Source: Citrobacter werkmanii NBRC 105721 (GTDB lineage: Bacteria; Pseudomonadota; Gammaproteobacteria; Enterobacterales; Enterobacteriaceae). Taken from it: a stretch of DNA of 64,000 nt. Position numbers and translations under genes: made by a program. A model generated the notes under the pieces. That model searched no databases and was not told where the DNA came from. It was given only the letters and a program-made list of their open reading frames with translations. Shown here piece by piece: positions 1-11,402 of this stretch. Positions within the stretch are counted from its first letter, which is position 1. Each line of letters opens with the position of its first letter. The stretch is from the NCBI GenBank assembly GCA_000759755.1, contig BBMW01000010.1, positions 62,001 to 126,000 on the forward strand, in the 5' to 3' direction.

Positions 1-2038
<2,038 letters not shown>

Positions 2039-2050
2039 ACATAATAATAA

Positions 2051-2078
2051 TGGGCAGGTTATGACCTGCCCTTATTTT
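2051..2078 (+). terminator. Rho-independent terminator of lacZ
   Basis: An 8-bp GC-rich stem GGGCAGGT / ACCTGCCC with a 4-base loop, followed by TTATTTTTC, starts 13 bases after the lacZ stop codon. It closes the lacZ transcript before any permease gene. Confidence 0.85.
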
Positions 2079-2119
2079 TCCTGCTGCGTCGTCGCGAAAG
2101 CGTCGCGCTGTAAAAGCCT

Positions 2120-2165
2120 CTTTGCCGGATGCACCACTCACGTGGTTTATCCGGCCTACAACGTG
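2120..2165. repeat. REP-like palindromic element
   Basis: GCCGGATGCACCAC and GTGGTTTATCCGGCCTACA form the imperfect inverted repeat typical of enterobacterial REP sequences. It lies in the spacer between lacZ and the next gene. Confidence 0.7.
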
Positions 2166-2269
2166 CAATCCTCACTCTATGAGTCCTGACCTGGGGGTTT
2201 AAGTTCTGCGGACAAAAAGCCGCTTTTAACCTGCTATGGTAAACGAGACGGTAAAACCCAGGTCACAGG

Positions 2270-2542
2270 ATGAGCAGAAAGACGGTTGCGGTAGTGACGT
2301 TGTTGGTCAGCGCATTACTTTCAGGATGTGGCAGCATTAATGCACGCACGGAAGGCGAGGATTCGAATACCTATTATGTGGGTACGCACCACGACATTGA
2401 TAAACTAAAAAATCCAGGCGCTTATGATTATAACTATTTCGATTTAGCGCTGTTATTTATCGATGTACCACTGTCTTTTGTGGCAGATACGGTCTATGCG
2501 CCGTTTGATTACTATCATGGACCGTATAAGAAAGTCGATTAA
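2270..2542 (+). CDS. YceK/YidQ-family (DUF1375) lipoprotein
   Basis: A 90-residue protein with a lipoprotein signal: short basic N-terminus, hydrophobic core and lipobox LLSGCGS with Cys20 as the likely lipidated residue. The rest contains YYVGTHHDID and a C-terminal FDLALLFIDVPLSFVADTVYAPFDYYHGPY. These match the DUF1375 pattern of E. coli YceK and YidQ, with a PLSFxxDTxxxPxDxxHGPY core. Function is unknown. It is a single-gene unit between REP DNA and a bidirectional terminator. ATG 2270 is preceded by AGGTCACAGG. Confidence 0.85.
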   Translation: MSRKTVAVVTLLVSALLSGCGSINARTEGEDSNTYYVGTHHDIDKLKNPGAYDYNYFDLALLFIDVPLSFVADTVYAPFDYYHGPYKKVD

Positions 2543-2548
2543 AATTCA

Positions 2549-2576
2549 GGCCCGGTAAGCATCGCGCCACCGGGCC
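2549..2576. terminator. Bidirectional terminator between the yceK-like gene and prpE
   Basis: GGCCCGGT / ACCGGGCC arms surround a 12-base loop between two convergent genes. On the minus strand the hairpin is followed by a short T run (TGAATTTT), so it can end the prp transcript. Confidence 0.65.
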
Positions 2577-2588
2577 AATTAATAACGG

Positions 2589-4475
2589 CTACTCCTCGAT
2601 CGCCTGGCGAATTTGCTGCAGCGACGCCGGATCGTCAATGGTCGTCAGATCGCCGGGATCGCGGCCTTCACAGATTGCCTGAATCGTCCGCCTGAGCATT
2701 TTACCGGAGCGCGTTTTCGGCAACTGTGACACAAACCAGACGTGTGCCGGACGGCCAAAGTTACCAATCTGACTGTCCACCAGCGCCATAATCGCCTTCT
2801 CTTCCGAATGCGCGATGTCGCGATCTTCAAGGCTGTCGCTCTGTTTCGGAATAACAAATGCAACCGCCACCTGCCCTTTCAAAGCATCTTTCACGCCGAC
2901 CACCGCCACTTCTGCGACGTTTGGATAGCTGGAAATACTCTCCTCTATCTCACGCGTACCCAGTCGGTGTCCGGCGACGTTAATGACGTCATCCGTCCGA
3001 CCGAGGATGAAGTAATAGCCGTCGGCATCGCGAATGCCCCAGTCAAAAGTGGCGTATACCTGACGAGAAAACAGCGACCAGTAGGTATTTACGAACCGTG
3101 TGTCATCGCCCCAGATGGTCTGAATACACCCTGGCGGCAGTGGCCCTTCAATGACCAGCATACCCTTCTCATTCGCTGCGCAGGGTTCGCCGGTGACCTC
3201 ATTGAGCAACTGCACGTTATAGCCATACATCGGCACGCCAGGGCTGCCCAACCGCGAAGGCCTGTCGTCCAGCCCACGCGCGATCGCCATAATTGGCCAG
3301 CCGGATTCGGTCTGCCAGTAGTTGTCGATAACCGGGACGCCCAGCGTTTCCGTTACCCAACTGGCGGTCGGTTCGTCCAGCGGTTCCCCGGCCAGATACA
3401 GCACCTCCAGCGAGGAGAGATCGTGATTGCGGATCTGCGCGGTCGGGAATTTCTTCAGTACGCGTATCGCCGTTGGCGCGGAGAACATCCGGCTAACCTG
3501 ATACTTCTCAACAATCTTCCACCACACGCCGCAGTCCGGGTACGTTGGCAGCCCTTCGTACACCACCGTCGCCATCCCCGCCAGCAGTGGGGCATACACG
3601 ATATACGAATGCCCAACCACCCAGCCGATGTCCGACGCGCAGAAGAACACGCCGCCCGCTTTACCGCCGAAAATGGTGTCCATCGTGGTTGCCAGCGCGA
3701 CCGCATAGCCGCCAACGTCGCGCTGGACGCCCTTCGGTTTACCGGTTGTCCCGGAGGTATAGAGAATGCAGGAGGTTTCATTCGATTCCAGCCACGTCAC
3801 CGGCACCCGCGCGCCAAGATGCTGTTGGCGCAGCGCGGCAAAGTCGAGGTCGCGCCCCTCTACCCGCGCCATTTTCGCCAAACCACGATCGACCAATACC
3901 ACATGACGCGGCTGGTGCTGCGCCTGACTGATTGCATCATCGAGCAGCTTTTTATACGGCAGGATCTTGCCCCCGCGCGCGCCGGCATCCGCCGAAACGA
4001 TAATCACCGGTTGGGCGTCGTCGATGCGTGCCGCCACGCTGTGCGAGGCAAAGCCACCGAACACCACCGAATGGATCGCCCCAATGCGCGCGCAGGCCAG
4101 CAGCGTAATGTGCGCCTCGGCGATCATCGGCATATAAACCAATACCCTGTCGCCGCGCTGTACGCCCAGAGACAGCAACATTGCCGCCGCCACATTCACT
4201 TCGTCGTACAGCTGACGAAAGGTAAAGGTACGCTCTTCTTCGGTTTCCGATGACACCGCAATCAGCGCCAGCGCCTCAGGCTGTTTCTCCACCCAGCGGT
4301 CGATGGCGTTATGACACAAATTGGTCTTGCCGCCGCAAAACCAGCGGGCAAACGGCGGGTTGCTGTGATCCAGCACCTGCGTATACGGCTGCTGCCAGTC
4401 AATACGCTGGGCCTGCTCGGCCCAGAATGACTCCGGTTGCGTAATCGAACGTTGATAAAACTCGCTATAAGACAT
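2589..4475 (-). CDS. prpE: Propionyl-CoA synthetase PrpE
   Basis: AMP-forming acyl-CoA ligase that activates propionate to propionyl-CoA, the entry step of the 2-methylcitrate cycle. At 628 residues it has the E. coli length. The adenylation motif YTSGTTGKPKG lies at residues 239-249, and the C-terminal SGK has Lys592, the residue regulated by acylation in the Salmonella enzyme. ACS-type features such as LYLAGEPLDEPT and the DNYWQTESGWP substrate region are present. It is the last gene of prpBCDE, 40 bases after prpD. Confidence 0.97.
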   Translation of the reverse strand: MSYSEFYQRSITQPESFWAEQAQRIDWQQPYTQVLDHSNPPFARWFCGGKTNLCHNAIDRWVEKQPEALALIAVSSETEEERTFTFRQLYDEVNVAAAMLLSLGVQRGDRVLVYMPMIAEAHITLLACARIGAIHSVVFGGFASHSVAARIDDAQPVIIVSADAGARGGKILPYKKLLDDAISQAQHQPRHVVLVDRGLAKMARVEGRDLDFAALRQQHLGARVPVTWLESNETSCILYTSGTTGKPKGVQRDVGGYAVALATTMDTIFGGKAGGVFFCASDIGWVVGHSYIVYAPLLAGMATVVYEGLPTYPDCGVWWKIVEKYQVSRMFSAPTAIRVLKKFPTAQIRNHDLSSLEVLYLAGEPLDEPTASWVTETLGVPVIDNYWQTESGWPIMAIARGLDDRPSRLGSPGVPMYGYNVQLLNEVTGEPCAANEKGMLVIEGPLPPGCIQTIWGDDTRFVNTYWSLFSRQVYATFDWGIRDADGYYFILGRTDDVINVAGHRLGTREIEESISSYPNVAEVAVVGVKDALKGQVAVAFVIPKQSDSLEDRDIAHSEEKAIMALVDSQIGNFGRPAHVWFVSQLPKTRSGKMLRRTIQAICEGRDPGDLTTIDDPASLQQIRQAIEE

Positions 4476-4515
4476 AATGCTCTCCTGTTGAACTTACGCC
4501 TTGCCGCACGCAGGT

Positions 4516-5967
4516 TTAGATTACATAAAGGTCCATATACTCATTGACCGGCATCTGCTCCAGGCGGGCTCTGTCCAGGGAGACATCCAGAATGCGCTGC
4601 TGCTGACGGGTCGGGAACTGACGCGCCAGGTTGATTTTGAACTTCTCGACCAGCTTCGGCATACCGTCGTGACGACGGCGCGCATGACCGATTGGGTACT
4701 CCACCACCACTTCTTCAAAACGTGAACCATCGGTGAACTCGAGAGTGATGGCGTTAGCAATGGCACGTTTTTCCGGGTCGTGATAATCGGCAGTAAAGGC
4801 CGGATCTTCGAAGCAGGTGATCTTCTCGCGCAGGGCATCAATACGTTTGTCCTGCGCCACGCCGTCTTCGTAATCTGCCGCGGTTAAACGCCCAAACAGC
4901 AGCGGAATGGCGACCATATACTGGATGCAGTGATCGCGATCCGCCGGGTTATCCAACGGGCCTTTTTTATCGATGATGCGGATACAGGCTTCGTGGGTGC
5001 GAATGGTCACTTTTTCGATATCAGCCGCCGTTTTACCCGCGGCCTGCAGTTGTTCATACAGCGTCATTGCCGCTTCTACCGCGGTCTGCGAGTGGAACTC
5101 GGCCGGGAAGGAGATTTTAAACAGCACGTTTTCCATCACGTAAGAGCCGTACGGACGCTGGAAGCGGAACGATTCCCCTTTGAAGGAGACGTCATAAAAG
5201 CCCCAGGTTTTCGCCGTCAGCGCAGACGGATATCCCATCTCGCCCGTTTTTGCCATCAACGCCAGACGTACCGCGCGGGAGGTCGCATCGCCTGCCGCCC
5301 AGGATTTACGCGTGCCGGTATTTGGCGCATGACGATAGGTACGCAGCGACTGGCCGTCGACCCACGCCAGCGAAACGGCGTTGAGGATTTCATCCCGGCT
5401 CAGCCCAAGCATCTCCGCGACCACCGCCGTGGAGGCGACTTTTACCAACAGAACGTGATCCAAACCAACGCGGTTAAAGGAGTTTTCCAGCGCGATACAG
5501 CCCTGAATTTCATGGGCTTTGATCATCCCGGTCAGCACTTTTTTCATGGTCAACGGCGCTTTCCCCGCCGCCACCGCGTTGCGTGACAGCCAGTCAGCCG
5601 TCGCCAAAATACCGCCGAGGTTATCGGAAGGATGGCCCCATTCCGCGGCCAGCCAGGTGTCGTTGAAGTCCAGCCAGCGGATCATCGCGCCGATGTTAAA
5701 CGCCGCCTGCACCGGGTCAAGCTGGAACTGGGTGCCCGGTACGCGAACGCCGTTCGGCACTACGGTCCCCGGCACCACCGGTCCTAACAGTTTTTTACAG
5801 GCCGGATATTCCAGCGCTTCCAGACCACAGCCAAGGGTGTCGAGCAGGCAATAATGCGCGGTGTCGTACGCCACCTTTGAGGTGATCTCGTAATTCATAA
5901 CGTAATCAACGATATCAACGATTTCACGGTCAAAGTCTGGGCGAACGTTCGAAATATGTGCGGACAT
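4516..5967 (-). CDS. prpD: 2-methylcitrate dehydratase PrpD
   Basis: Dehydrates 2-methylcitrate to 2-methyl-cis-aconitate without an iron-sulfur cluster (MmgE/PrpD family). It is 483 residues from MSAHISN, the E. coli length. Translation can be read three codons further up, but that codon is TTG. The ATG at 5967 has the Shine-Dalgarno GGAG nine bases upstream. The sequence is nearly collinear with E. coli PrpD throughout, including [20 protein letters not shown]. It sits between prpC and prpE in one operon. Confidence 0.97.
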   Translation of the reverse strand: MSAHISNVRPDFDREIVDIVDYVMNYEITSKVAYDTAHYCLLDTLGCGLEALEYPACKKLLGPVVPGTVVPNGVRVPGTQFQLDPVQAAFNIGAMIRWLDFNDTWLAAEWGHPSDNLGGILATADWLSRNAVAAGKAPLTMKKVLTGMIKAHEIQGCIALENSFNRVGLDHVLLVKVASTAVVAEMLGLSRDEILNAVSLAWVDGQSLRTYRHAPNTGTRKSWAAGDATSRAVRLALMAKTGEMGYPSALTAKTWGFYDVSFKGESFRFQRPYGSYVMENVLFKISFPAEFHSQTAVEAAMTLYEQLQAAGKTAADIEKVTIRTHEACIRIIDKKGPLDNPADRDHCIQYMVAIPLLFGRLTAADYEDGVAQDKRIDALREKITCFEDPAFTADYHDPEKRAIANAITLEFTDGSRFEEVVVEYPIGHARRRHDGMPKLVEKFKINLARQFPTRQQQRILDVSLDRARLEQMPVNEYMDLYVI

Positions 5968-6004
5968 AGGGTACAACTCCTGTTTTTATATTTAGAGGTT
6001 TTAA

Positions 6005-7174
6005 TTAGCAACGCTTTTCGATCGGCACAAATACGCGATCTTCCGGGCCGGTGTAGTTGGCAGAAGGACGGATAATTTTGTTGTCCTGGCGCTGTTCGAT
6101 GATGTGCGCCGCCCAGCCGGTAACGCGGGCGATAACAAACAGCGGAGTGAACATTTCGGTCGGGACGCCCATCATGTTGTAGGAGACCGCCGAGAACCAG
6201 TCGAGGTTGGGGAACATCTTTTTCGTTTCCCACATCACCTCTTCCAGACGGTCGGCGATGTTGTACATTTTCAGCGAACCGCCTTCCTGAGAAAGCTGCT
6301 TCGCCACGCGTTTAATCACCTGATGACGCGGGTCGGCAATGGTGTAAACCGGGTGACCAAAGCCAATCACCACTTCTTTGTTTTCCACGCGTTTGCGGAT
6401 ATCCGCTTCGGCTTCATCCGGCGTTTCATAACGCTGCTGGATCTCCAGCGACACTTCATTCGCCCCGCCGTGTTTCGGCCCTCGCAGCGCGCCAATCGCG
6501 CCGATAATCGCGGAATACATATCGGAGCCGGTTCCCGCAATCACACGACTGGTGAAAGTGGATGCGTTGAATTCGTGCTCGGCATACAGCACCAGCGAAA
6601 TATGCATCGCCTTTTCCCAGCTTTGCGACGGTTTTTCGCCATGCAGCAGATGTAGGAAGTGACCGCCAATGGAATCATCGTCCGTTTCCGGCTGAATGCG
6701 CTCGCCGTTATGGCTGTAGTGATACCAGTACAAAAGGATCGAACTGAGGGACGCCAGCAGCTTGTCTGCAATATCGCGCGCGCCGGAAACGGTGTGCCCC
6801 TCTTTTTCCGGCAATGTACACCCCAGCGCGGAGACGCCGGTGCGCATCACATCCATCGGGTGGGATGCGGCAGGCAGCGCTTCCAGCACGGTACGCACGT
6901 TTGCGGGTAAGCCGCGCAGCGCTTTGAGTTTGCTTTTATAGGCGGTGAGTTCGTCGCGGGTAGGTAATTTCCCGTGGATCAGCAGGTGCGCGACTTCTTC
7001 AAATTCGCACTGCTGCGCCAGGTCGAGAATATCGTAGCCGCGATAATGCAGGTCGTTACCGCTTTTACCCACGGTGCATAACGCGGTATTTCCGGCGGCG
7101 ATGCCTGACAGCGCAACCGATTTTTTAGGTTTAATGACATGCGTGTTGTTTTGCAGGATTGTTGTGTCGCTCAT
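6005..7174 (-). CDS. prpC: 2-methylcitrate synthase PrpC
   Basis: Condenses propionyl-CoA with oxaloacetate to 2-methylcitrate. A citrate-synthase-fold protein of 389 residues. The citrate synthase signature [13 protein letters not shown], containing the active-site His, and the GPKHGGANE loop are both present. Being the short 2-methylcitrate form, it lacks the N-terminal NADH-binding extension of GltA. It is the second gene of the operon. The prpB-prpC spacer contains a REP element, so mRNA processing or stability could differ across the junction. Confidence 0.97.
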   Translation of the reverse strand: MSDTTILQNNTHVIKPKKSVALSGIAAGNTALCTVGKSGNDLHYRGYDILDLAQQCEFEEVAHLLIHGKLPTRDELTAYKSKLKALRGLPANVRTVLEALPAASHPMDVMRTGVSALGCTLPEKEGHTVSGARDIADKLLASLSSILLYWYHYSHNGERIQPETDDDSIGGHFLHLLHGEKPSQSWEKAMHISLVLYAEHEFNASTFTSRVIAGTGSDMYSAIIGAIGALRGPKHGGANEVSLEIQQRYETPDEAEADIRKRVENKEVVIGFGHPVYTIADPRHQVIKRVAKQLSQEGGSLKMYNIADRLEEVMWETKKMFPNLDWFSAVSYNMMGVPTEMFTPLFVIARVTGWAAHIIEQRQDNKIIRPSANYTGPEDRVFVPIEKRC

Positions 7175-7223
7175 GTTGTCCTCGTCATTTTTATAATATG
7201 TAGGGTGCTGAGGGTGTGCGAGT

Positions 7224-7294
7224 AGCTACGCAGGCCGGATAAACGTAGTGCCATCCGGCATTGCCTGATGGCGGCTTCGCCTTATCAGGCCTAC
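7224..7294. repeat. REP/BIME element between prpB and prpC
   Basis: Two REP-like units, GCCGGATAAACG...CATCCGGCA and GCCTGATGGCGG...CTTATCAGGCCTACA, stand tail to tail inside the prp operon. Such elements often shield upstream mRNA from 3' decay. Confidence 0.75.
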
Positions 7295-7298
7295 ATGG

Positions 7299-8180
7299 CT
7301 ACTTTTTTGTGTACAGCGCGTCGAGTTTCTCTTCGAACTGGTAGTAATTGATGCTTTCGTACAGTTCGTTGCGCGTCTGCATAATGTCGATCACGCTCTT
7401 TTGCGTACCTTCCTGGCGCAGCACGTTGTAGACCCGTTCAGCCGCACGGTTCATGGCGCGGAAGGCAGACAGCGGATACAGGGCCATGGCGACGTTCGCG
7501 CTACGCAGTTCATCGGTAGTAAACAGCGGCGTGGCGCCAAATTCGGTAATGTTAGCGAGGATCGGTACCTGCACCGCATCGGCAAACTGGCGGTACATCG
7601 CCAGCTCGGTAATGGCTTCCGGGAACAGCATGTCGGCCCCCGCTTCAACGTATGCCTGGGCACGATCGATGGCCGCTTCTAACCCCTCCACCGCCAACGC
7701 ATCGGTGCGCGCCATAATCACAAAGTTGGGATCGGTACGCGCATCCACGGCGGCGCGGATCCTGTCGACCATCTCTTCTTTTGAGACGATCGCCTTGTTC
7801 GGACGATGCCCGCAACGCTTGGCGCCGATCTGATCTTCAATATGCAGCGCGGCGGCACCGGCTTTAATCATCGACTTCACGGTACGCGCCACGTTGAACG
7901 CCGACGATCCAAAACCAATATCCGCATCCACCAGCAATGGCAGCGGGCAAACATCAGTGATACGACGAATATCGGTCAGTACATCATCAAGGGTAGAAAT
8001 ACCGAGATCCGGCAGACCCAACGACCCCGCCGCAACGCCGCCGCCAGAGAGATAAATCGCCTGATACCCGGCACGCTGAGCCAGCAGAGCGTGATTGGCG
8101 TTGATGGTGCCGACGATTTGTAATGGGTTTTCTTTGCTGAGCGCGGCGCGAAACGCCAGCCCTGGAGAGTGTAGAGACAT
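7299..8180 (-). CDS. prpB: 2-methylisocitrate lyase PrpB
   Basis: Splits 2-methylisocitrate into pyruvate and succinate, the last step of the cycle. It has 293 residues from [10 protein letters not shown]. The frame stays open for 24 codons upstream, but ATG 8180 follows GAGGACGGGAT, a proper ribosome site, and matches the E. coli start. The active-site segment KRCGHRP carries catalytic Cys123, and the Mg-binding Asp residues in VDADIGFG (85, 87) are present. It is the first gene of prpBCDE, behind a sigma-54 promoter. Confidence 0.97.
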   Translation of the reverse strand: MSLHSPGLAFRAALSKENPLQIVGTINANHALLAQRAGYQAIYLSGGGVAAGSLGLPDLGISTLDDVLTDIRRITDVCPLPLLVDADIGFGSSAFNVARTVKSMIKAGAAALHIEDQIGAKRCGHRPNKAIVSKEEMVDRIRAAVDARTDPNFVIMARTDALAVEGLEAAIDRAQAYVEAGADMLFPEAITELAMYRQFADAVQVPILANITEFGATPLFTTDELRSANVAMALYPLSAFRAMNRAAERVYNVLRQEGTQKSVIDIMQTRNELYESINYYQFEEKLDALYTKK

Positions 8181-8228
8181 ATCCCGTCCTCTTGTTATCA
8201 ACTTGTTATCATTCGTTGATTTACCTAA

Positions 8229-8244
8229 AGCAAGGGGTATGCCA
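8229..8244 (-). promoter_or_regulatory. Sigma-54 promoter of prpBCDE
   Basis: On the minus strand the sequence TGGCATACCCCTTGCT matches the -24/-12 consensus TGGCACNNNNNTTGCW, with GG and GC ten bases apart. It lies about 50 bases upstream of prpB, in agreement with PrpR being a sigma-54 activator. Confidence 0.92.
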
Positions 8245-8342
8245 AAGACCAAAACTTTTATTCAAATTCCATTTTTACTTTTTAAAACAGATGATTATAT
8301 TTAGAACCTGTATTTTTATTGCACAAAAGCGTGTCAGCTATC

Positions 8343-8388
8343 GTTTCATGAAACCGACTTGAACGTTTCATTGCAACATTTATGAAAC
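8343..8388. promoter_or_regulatory. Probable PrpR upstream activator sites
   Basis: Two inverted repeats share the half-site GTTTCAT. The first is GTTTCATGAAAC at 8343-8354; the second is GTTTCAT with its complement ATGAAAC ten bases apart at 8365-8388. They sit 100-150 bp upstream of the sigma-54 promoter and just before prpR. That is the expected place for the enhancer bound by PrpR in the presence of 2-methylcitrate, and for autoregulation of prpR. Confidence 0.75.
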
Positions 8389-8432
8389 ACAACTAAACCC
8401 TTATACTCGGTTCCTTACTTTTTGGGTTACTT

Positions 8433-10043
8433 ATGGCTGATACGCATCTTCCGCCGCGGGTGAACGACGACAAACCAGTTATCTGGACGGTTTCGGTCAC
8501 GCGCCTGTTCGAACTGTTTCGCGACATCAGTCTGGAGTTCGACCACCTGGCGACCATCACCCCTATTCAGCTGGGTTTCGAAAAAGCGGTGGCTTATATC
8601 CGTAAGAAGCTGGCCACTGAGCGTTGCGATGCCATCATTGCGGCAGGCTCCAACGGCGCGTATCTGAAAAGCCGTTTATCGATCCCAGTGATCCTGATTA
8701 AACCCAGCGGGTTTGACGTACTACAGGCGCTGGCGAAAGCGGGAAAACTGACATCATCGATTGGCGTCATTACCTATCAGGAAACCATCCCCGCGCTAAT
8801 CGCCTTTCAAAAGACCTTCAATTTGCAGCTTGAACAGCACAGCTATATCACCGAAGAAGATGCCCGTGGACAAATCAACGAGCTGAAGGCCAACGGTACC
8901 CAGGCGGTGGTCGGCGCGGGGTTGATTACCGACCTGGCGGAAGAAGCGGGTATGACCGGCATTTTTATCTATTCGGCGGCCACCGTGCGCCAGGCGTTTG
9001 TCGACGCACTGGATATGACCCGTCTGACGCTGCGCAGAAACGGGCAATACGCCTCCGGCGACACGCTGCGCACCCGCTATGCGCTGGGGGATATACGCGG
9101 TCATTCTGCGCAAATGGAGCAGGTGCGGCACACCATTATGCTCTACGCCCGTTCGCGTGCGCCGGTGCTGATTCAAGGGGAAACCGGCACAGGTAAAGAG
9201 CTGGCGGCGCAGGCTATTCATCGTGAGTATTTTACGCGTCAGGAGAATCGGCGCGGAAAACCTTCGCCACCGTTTGTTGCCGTCAACTGCGGAGCCATCA
9301 CCGAATCATTGCTGGAAGCGGAGCTGTTCGGCTATGAAGATGGCGCGTTTACCGGCTCCCGCCGGGGAGGACGCGCGGGCCTGTTCGAAATTGCCCACGG
9401 CGGGACGCTGTTTCTTGATGAGATAGGCGAAATGCCGCTACCGTTACAAACCCGGTTATTGCGCGTGCTGGAAGAAAAAGAGGTCACCCGGGTCGGGGGA
9501 CATCAGCCGATTCCTGTCGATGTACGGGTGATTAGCGCCACGCACTGCAACCTGGAACAAGAGATGAAACAGGGAGAATTTCGTACCGATCTGTTTTACC
9601 GCCTGAGCATTCTGCGCCTCAAACTGCCGCCGCTACGCGAGCGGTTGCCCGATATTCTGCCGCTGGCGGAAGGCTTTTTAAAACAGTCGCTGGCGGAACT
9701 GGACGCGCCGTTTTCTGACGCGGTGCGTAAGGGATTAGCCCTGAGCCAGCATACGTTGCTCAATTATGGCTGGCCGGGAAATATCCGCGAGTTGCGCAAT
9801 ATGATGGAGCGTCTGGCGCTGTTTTTAAGCGTCGAACCACAGCCGGAGCTGAACGAACAATTTCTACAGCAGCTGTTACCTGAACTGGCCGCGGTTGCTG
9901 CCCCGCCGCAGGTCACTTCATCACTGACGCCGCAGCAGGTGCTGGCGCAATTCAATGGCGATAAAACCGCGGCGGCGCAATATCTCGGTATCAGCAGAAC
10001 TACATTCTGGCGTAGGCTAAAAGAAAACCCGCCAGTGCAATGA
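8433..10043 (+). CDS. prpR: Propionate catabolism sigma-54 activator PrpR
   Basis: Senses 2-methylcitrate and activates prpBCDE. It has 536 residues in three parts: an N-terminal PrpR_N sensing domain (about 10-195); a central AAA+ domain with Walker A GETGTGKE, the sigma-54 contact loop GAFTGS and Walker [12 protein letters not shown]; and a C-terminal Fis-type helix-turn-helix ending in [20 protein letters not shown]. It is divergent from prpB across a 250-bp control region and ends inside the stem of its terminator. Confidence 0.97.
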   Translation: MADTHLPPRVNDDKPVIWTVSVTRLFELFRDISLEFDHLATITPIQLGFEKAVAYIRKKLATERCDAIIAAGSNGAYLKSRLSIPVILIKPSGFDVLQALAKAGKLTSSIGVITYQETIPALIAFQKTFNLQLEQHSYITEEDARGQINELKANGTQAVVGAGLITDLAEEAGMTGIFIYSAATVRQAFVDALDMTRLTLRRNGQYASGDTLRTRYALGDIRGHSAQMEQVRHTIMLYARSRAPVLIQGETGTGKELAAQAIHREYFTRQENRRGKPSPPFVAVNCGAITESLLEAELFGYEDGAFTGSRRGGRAGLFEIAHGGTLFLDEIGEMPLPLQTRLLRVLEEKEVTRVGGHQPIPVDVRVISATHCNLEQEMKQGEFRTDLFYRLSILRLKLPPLRERLPDILPLAEGFLKQSLAELDAPFSDAVRKGLALSQHTLLNYGWPGNIRELRNMMERLALFLSVEPQPELNEQFLQQLLPELAAVAAPPQVTSSLTPQQVLAQFNGDKTAAAQYLGISRTTFWRRLKENPPVQ

Positions 10044-10051
10044 CTGGCGGG
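10028..10051. terminator. Terminator overlapping the prpR stop codon
   Basis: CCCGCCAGT / ACTGGCGGG stem with a 6-base loop; the prpR TGA is in the loop/arm. The following tract is only moderately T-rich. It separates convergent prpR and yahO. Confidence 0.65.
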
Positions 10052-10075
10052 TATGTTATCTTTCAGTACTGCGCA

Positions 10076-10351
10076 TTATTTTTTCTTGTAAATATTGGCT
10101 GTACCGTGGATTTTATTGTCCGTTTGGCCGGAGGTTAATACCACCACATCGGCACCTTTCTCTTCGGCTTTCTTCAGCAGTTCTTCTTTAGCGTCTGCAA
10201 CAGAAACTTCGTTACTCGTTGAAATATCACCGATTTTTGTGTACTGCGACTCAACCTTTTCAAACTCAAGTTTTGTCATAAATTCCGCGGCATACGCGTT
10301 GGACACAACAAAAGCTAACGCACCAATAAGTACTTTAATTCCAGTTTTCAT
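10076..10351 (-). CDS. yahO: YahO, small periplasmic DUF1471 protein
   Basis: A 91-residue secreted protein of the YdgH/BhsA/McbA (DUF1471) group. It has a signal peptide [21 protein letters not shown] and a mature part with [38 protein letters not shown], closely like E. coli YahO of the same length. The frame is open 53 codons further upstream, but only the start at 10351 gives a signal peptide. Members of this group are linked to stress and biofilm; no precise function is known. Confidence 0.93.
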   Translation of the reverse strand: MKTGIKVLIGALAFVVSNAYAAEFMTKLEFEKVESQYTKIGDISTSNEVSVADAKEELLKKAEEKGADVVVLTSGQTDNKIHGTANIYKKK

Positions 10352-10674
10352 ATAAAAGCTCCAGGTTTTGTTATATATGCCATCATCGCCCCCTGAACAT
10401 TCGCCATGCGAGTCAAGGATGATTAATAAGTAGTTCAGGCCGCTAAAAAGATCCAGAGCTGGCGGAAATATAAAGATATTTTGCGCATCGTGTATAACAG
10501 AAGATCCCACGCCGCAGCATTATCCGGCGCAGCTGGGTTGCAGAAACCAGGCGTAGACGCTATTTGCAAATTTGAGCTCATTTCACAATACAGTGTGAGT
10601 AAATACGCAGAATGACGAGCGCGCTAAAATTATAGTGTTAGCAGTCTAAGCATGCCCCTGGCCCGCTCTCACTA
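10352..10674. other. Divergent promoter region yahO / yahN
   Basis: This 323-base spacer holds the promoters of two divergent genes. I see no RNA gene, repeat or convincing regulator site in it. Confidence 0.5.
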
Positions 10675-11322
10675 ATGGAATCGTTGTCTATGGAACCTTT
10701 ACACGCCGTCGTACTCACCATCAGCCTGTTTGTTTTAACCTTTTTTAATCCTGGCGCGAACCTGTTCGTGGTGGTGCAAACCAGTCTGGCGTCAGGACGA
10801 CGCGCAGGGGTGATGACCGGTCTGGGTGTGGCCTTAGGCGATGCGTTCTACTCCGGCCTCGGGCTCTTTGGCATGGCGACGCTCATTACCCAATGTGAAG
10901 AGATATTTTCACTGATTAAAATTGTCGGCGGCGCCTATTTGCTGTGGTTTGCCTGGAACAGTGTTCGCCATCAGGCTACACCGCAAATGCCAACGTTACA
11001 GCAGCCGATTTCCGCCCCCTGGTATGTATTTTTCCGCCGCGGGTTATTAACAGATTTGTCTAATCCGCAAACCGTTCTGTTTTTTATTAGTATCTTCTCC
11101 GTCACCCTCAGCGCAGAAACGCCTACGTGGGCGAGGCTCATGGCCTGGGCAGGTATTGTGTTGTCTTCCGTTATCTGGCGGATTTTTCTCAGTCAGGCGT
11201 TTTCTTTGCCCGCTGTGCGCCGTGCGTATGGTCGAATCCAGAGGGTTGCCAGCCGGGTGATAGGCGCCATTATCGGCGTCTTCGCGCTCAGGCTGATTTA
11301 TGAAGGTGTCAGCCATCGTTAA
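10675..11322 (+). CDS. yahN: YahN, LysE/RhtB-family amino-acid exporter
   Basis: Inner-membrane protein of 215 residues with about six membrane segments, closely similar to E. coli YahN. The family signature FFNPGANLFVVVQTSLASGRRAG near the N-terminus is typical of LysE/RhtB exporters of amino acids. The substrate is not known. The start is uncertain: ATG 10675 and ATG 10690 are both possible and neither has a clear ribosome site. It lies next to yahO as in E. coli and Salmonella. Confidence 0.9.
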   Translation: MESLSMEPLHAVVLTISLFVLTFFNPGANLFVVVQTSLASGRRAGVMTGLGVALGDAFYSGLGLFGMATLITQCEEIFSLIKIVGGAYLLWFAWNSVRHQATPQMPTLQQPISAPWYVFFRRGLLTDLSNPQTVLFFISIFSVTLSAETPTWARLMAWAGIVLSSVIWRIFLSQAFSLPAVRRAYGRIQRVASRVIGAIIGVFALRLIYEGVSHR

Positions 11323-11402
11323 GCGAGTTTAACTTGACCATTGTGACGTAATTGTCCGTAATACCGCCTGAATTTTTAAATCGCATTTTGAGTGGCAGTG
11401 AG

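Noticed and set aside
2742-4253. Open frame of 503 codons on the plus strand across prpE
   Set aside because: It lies fully opposite prpE, is rich in Arg and His as expected of an antisense reading of a GC-rich gene, and has no ribosome site.
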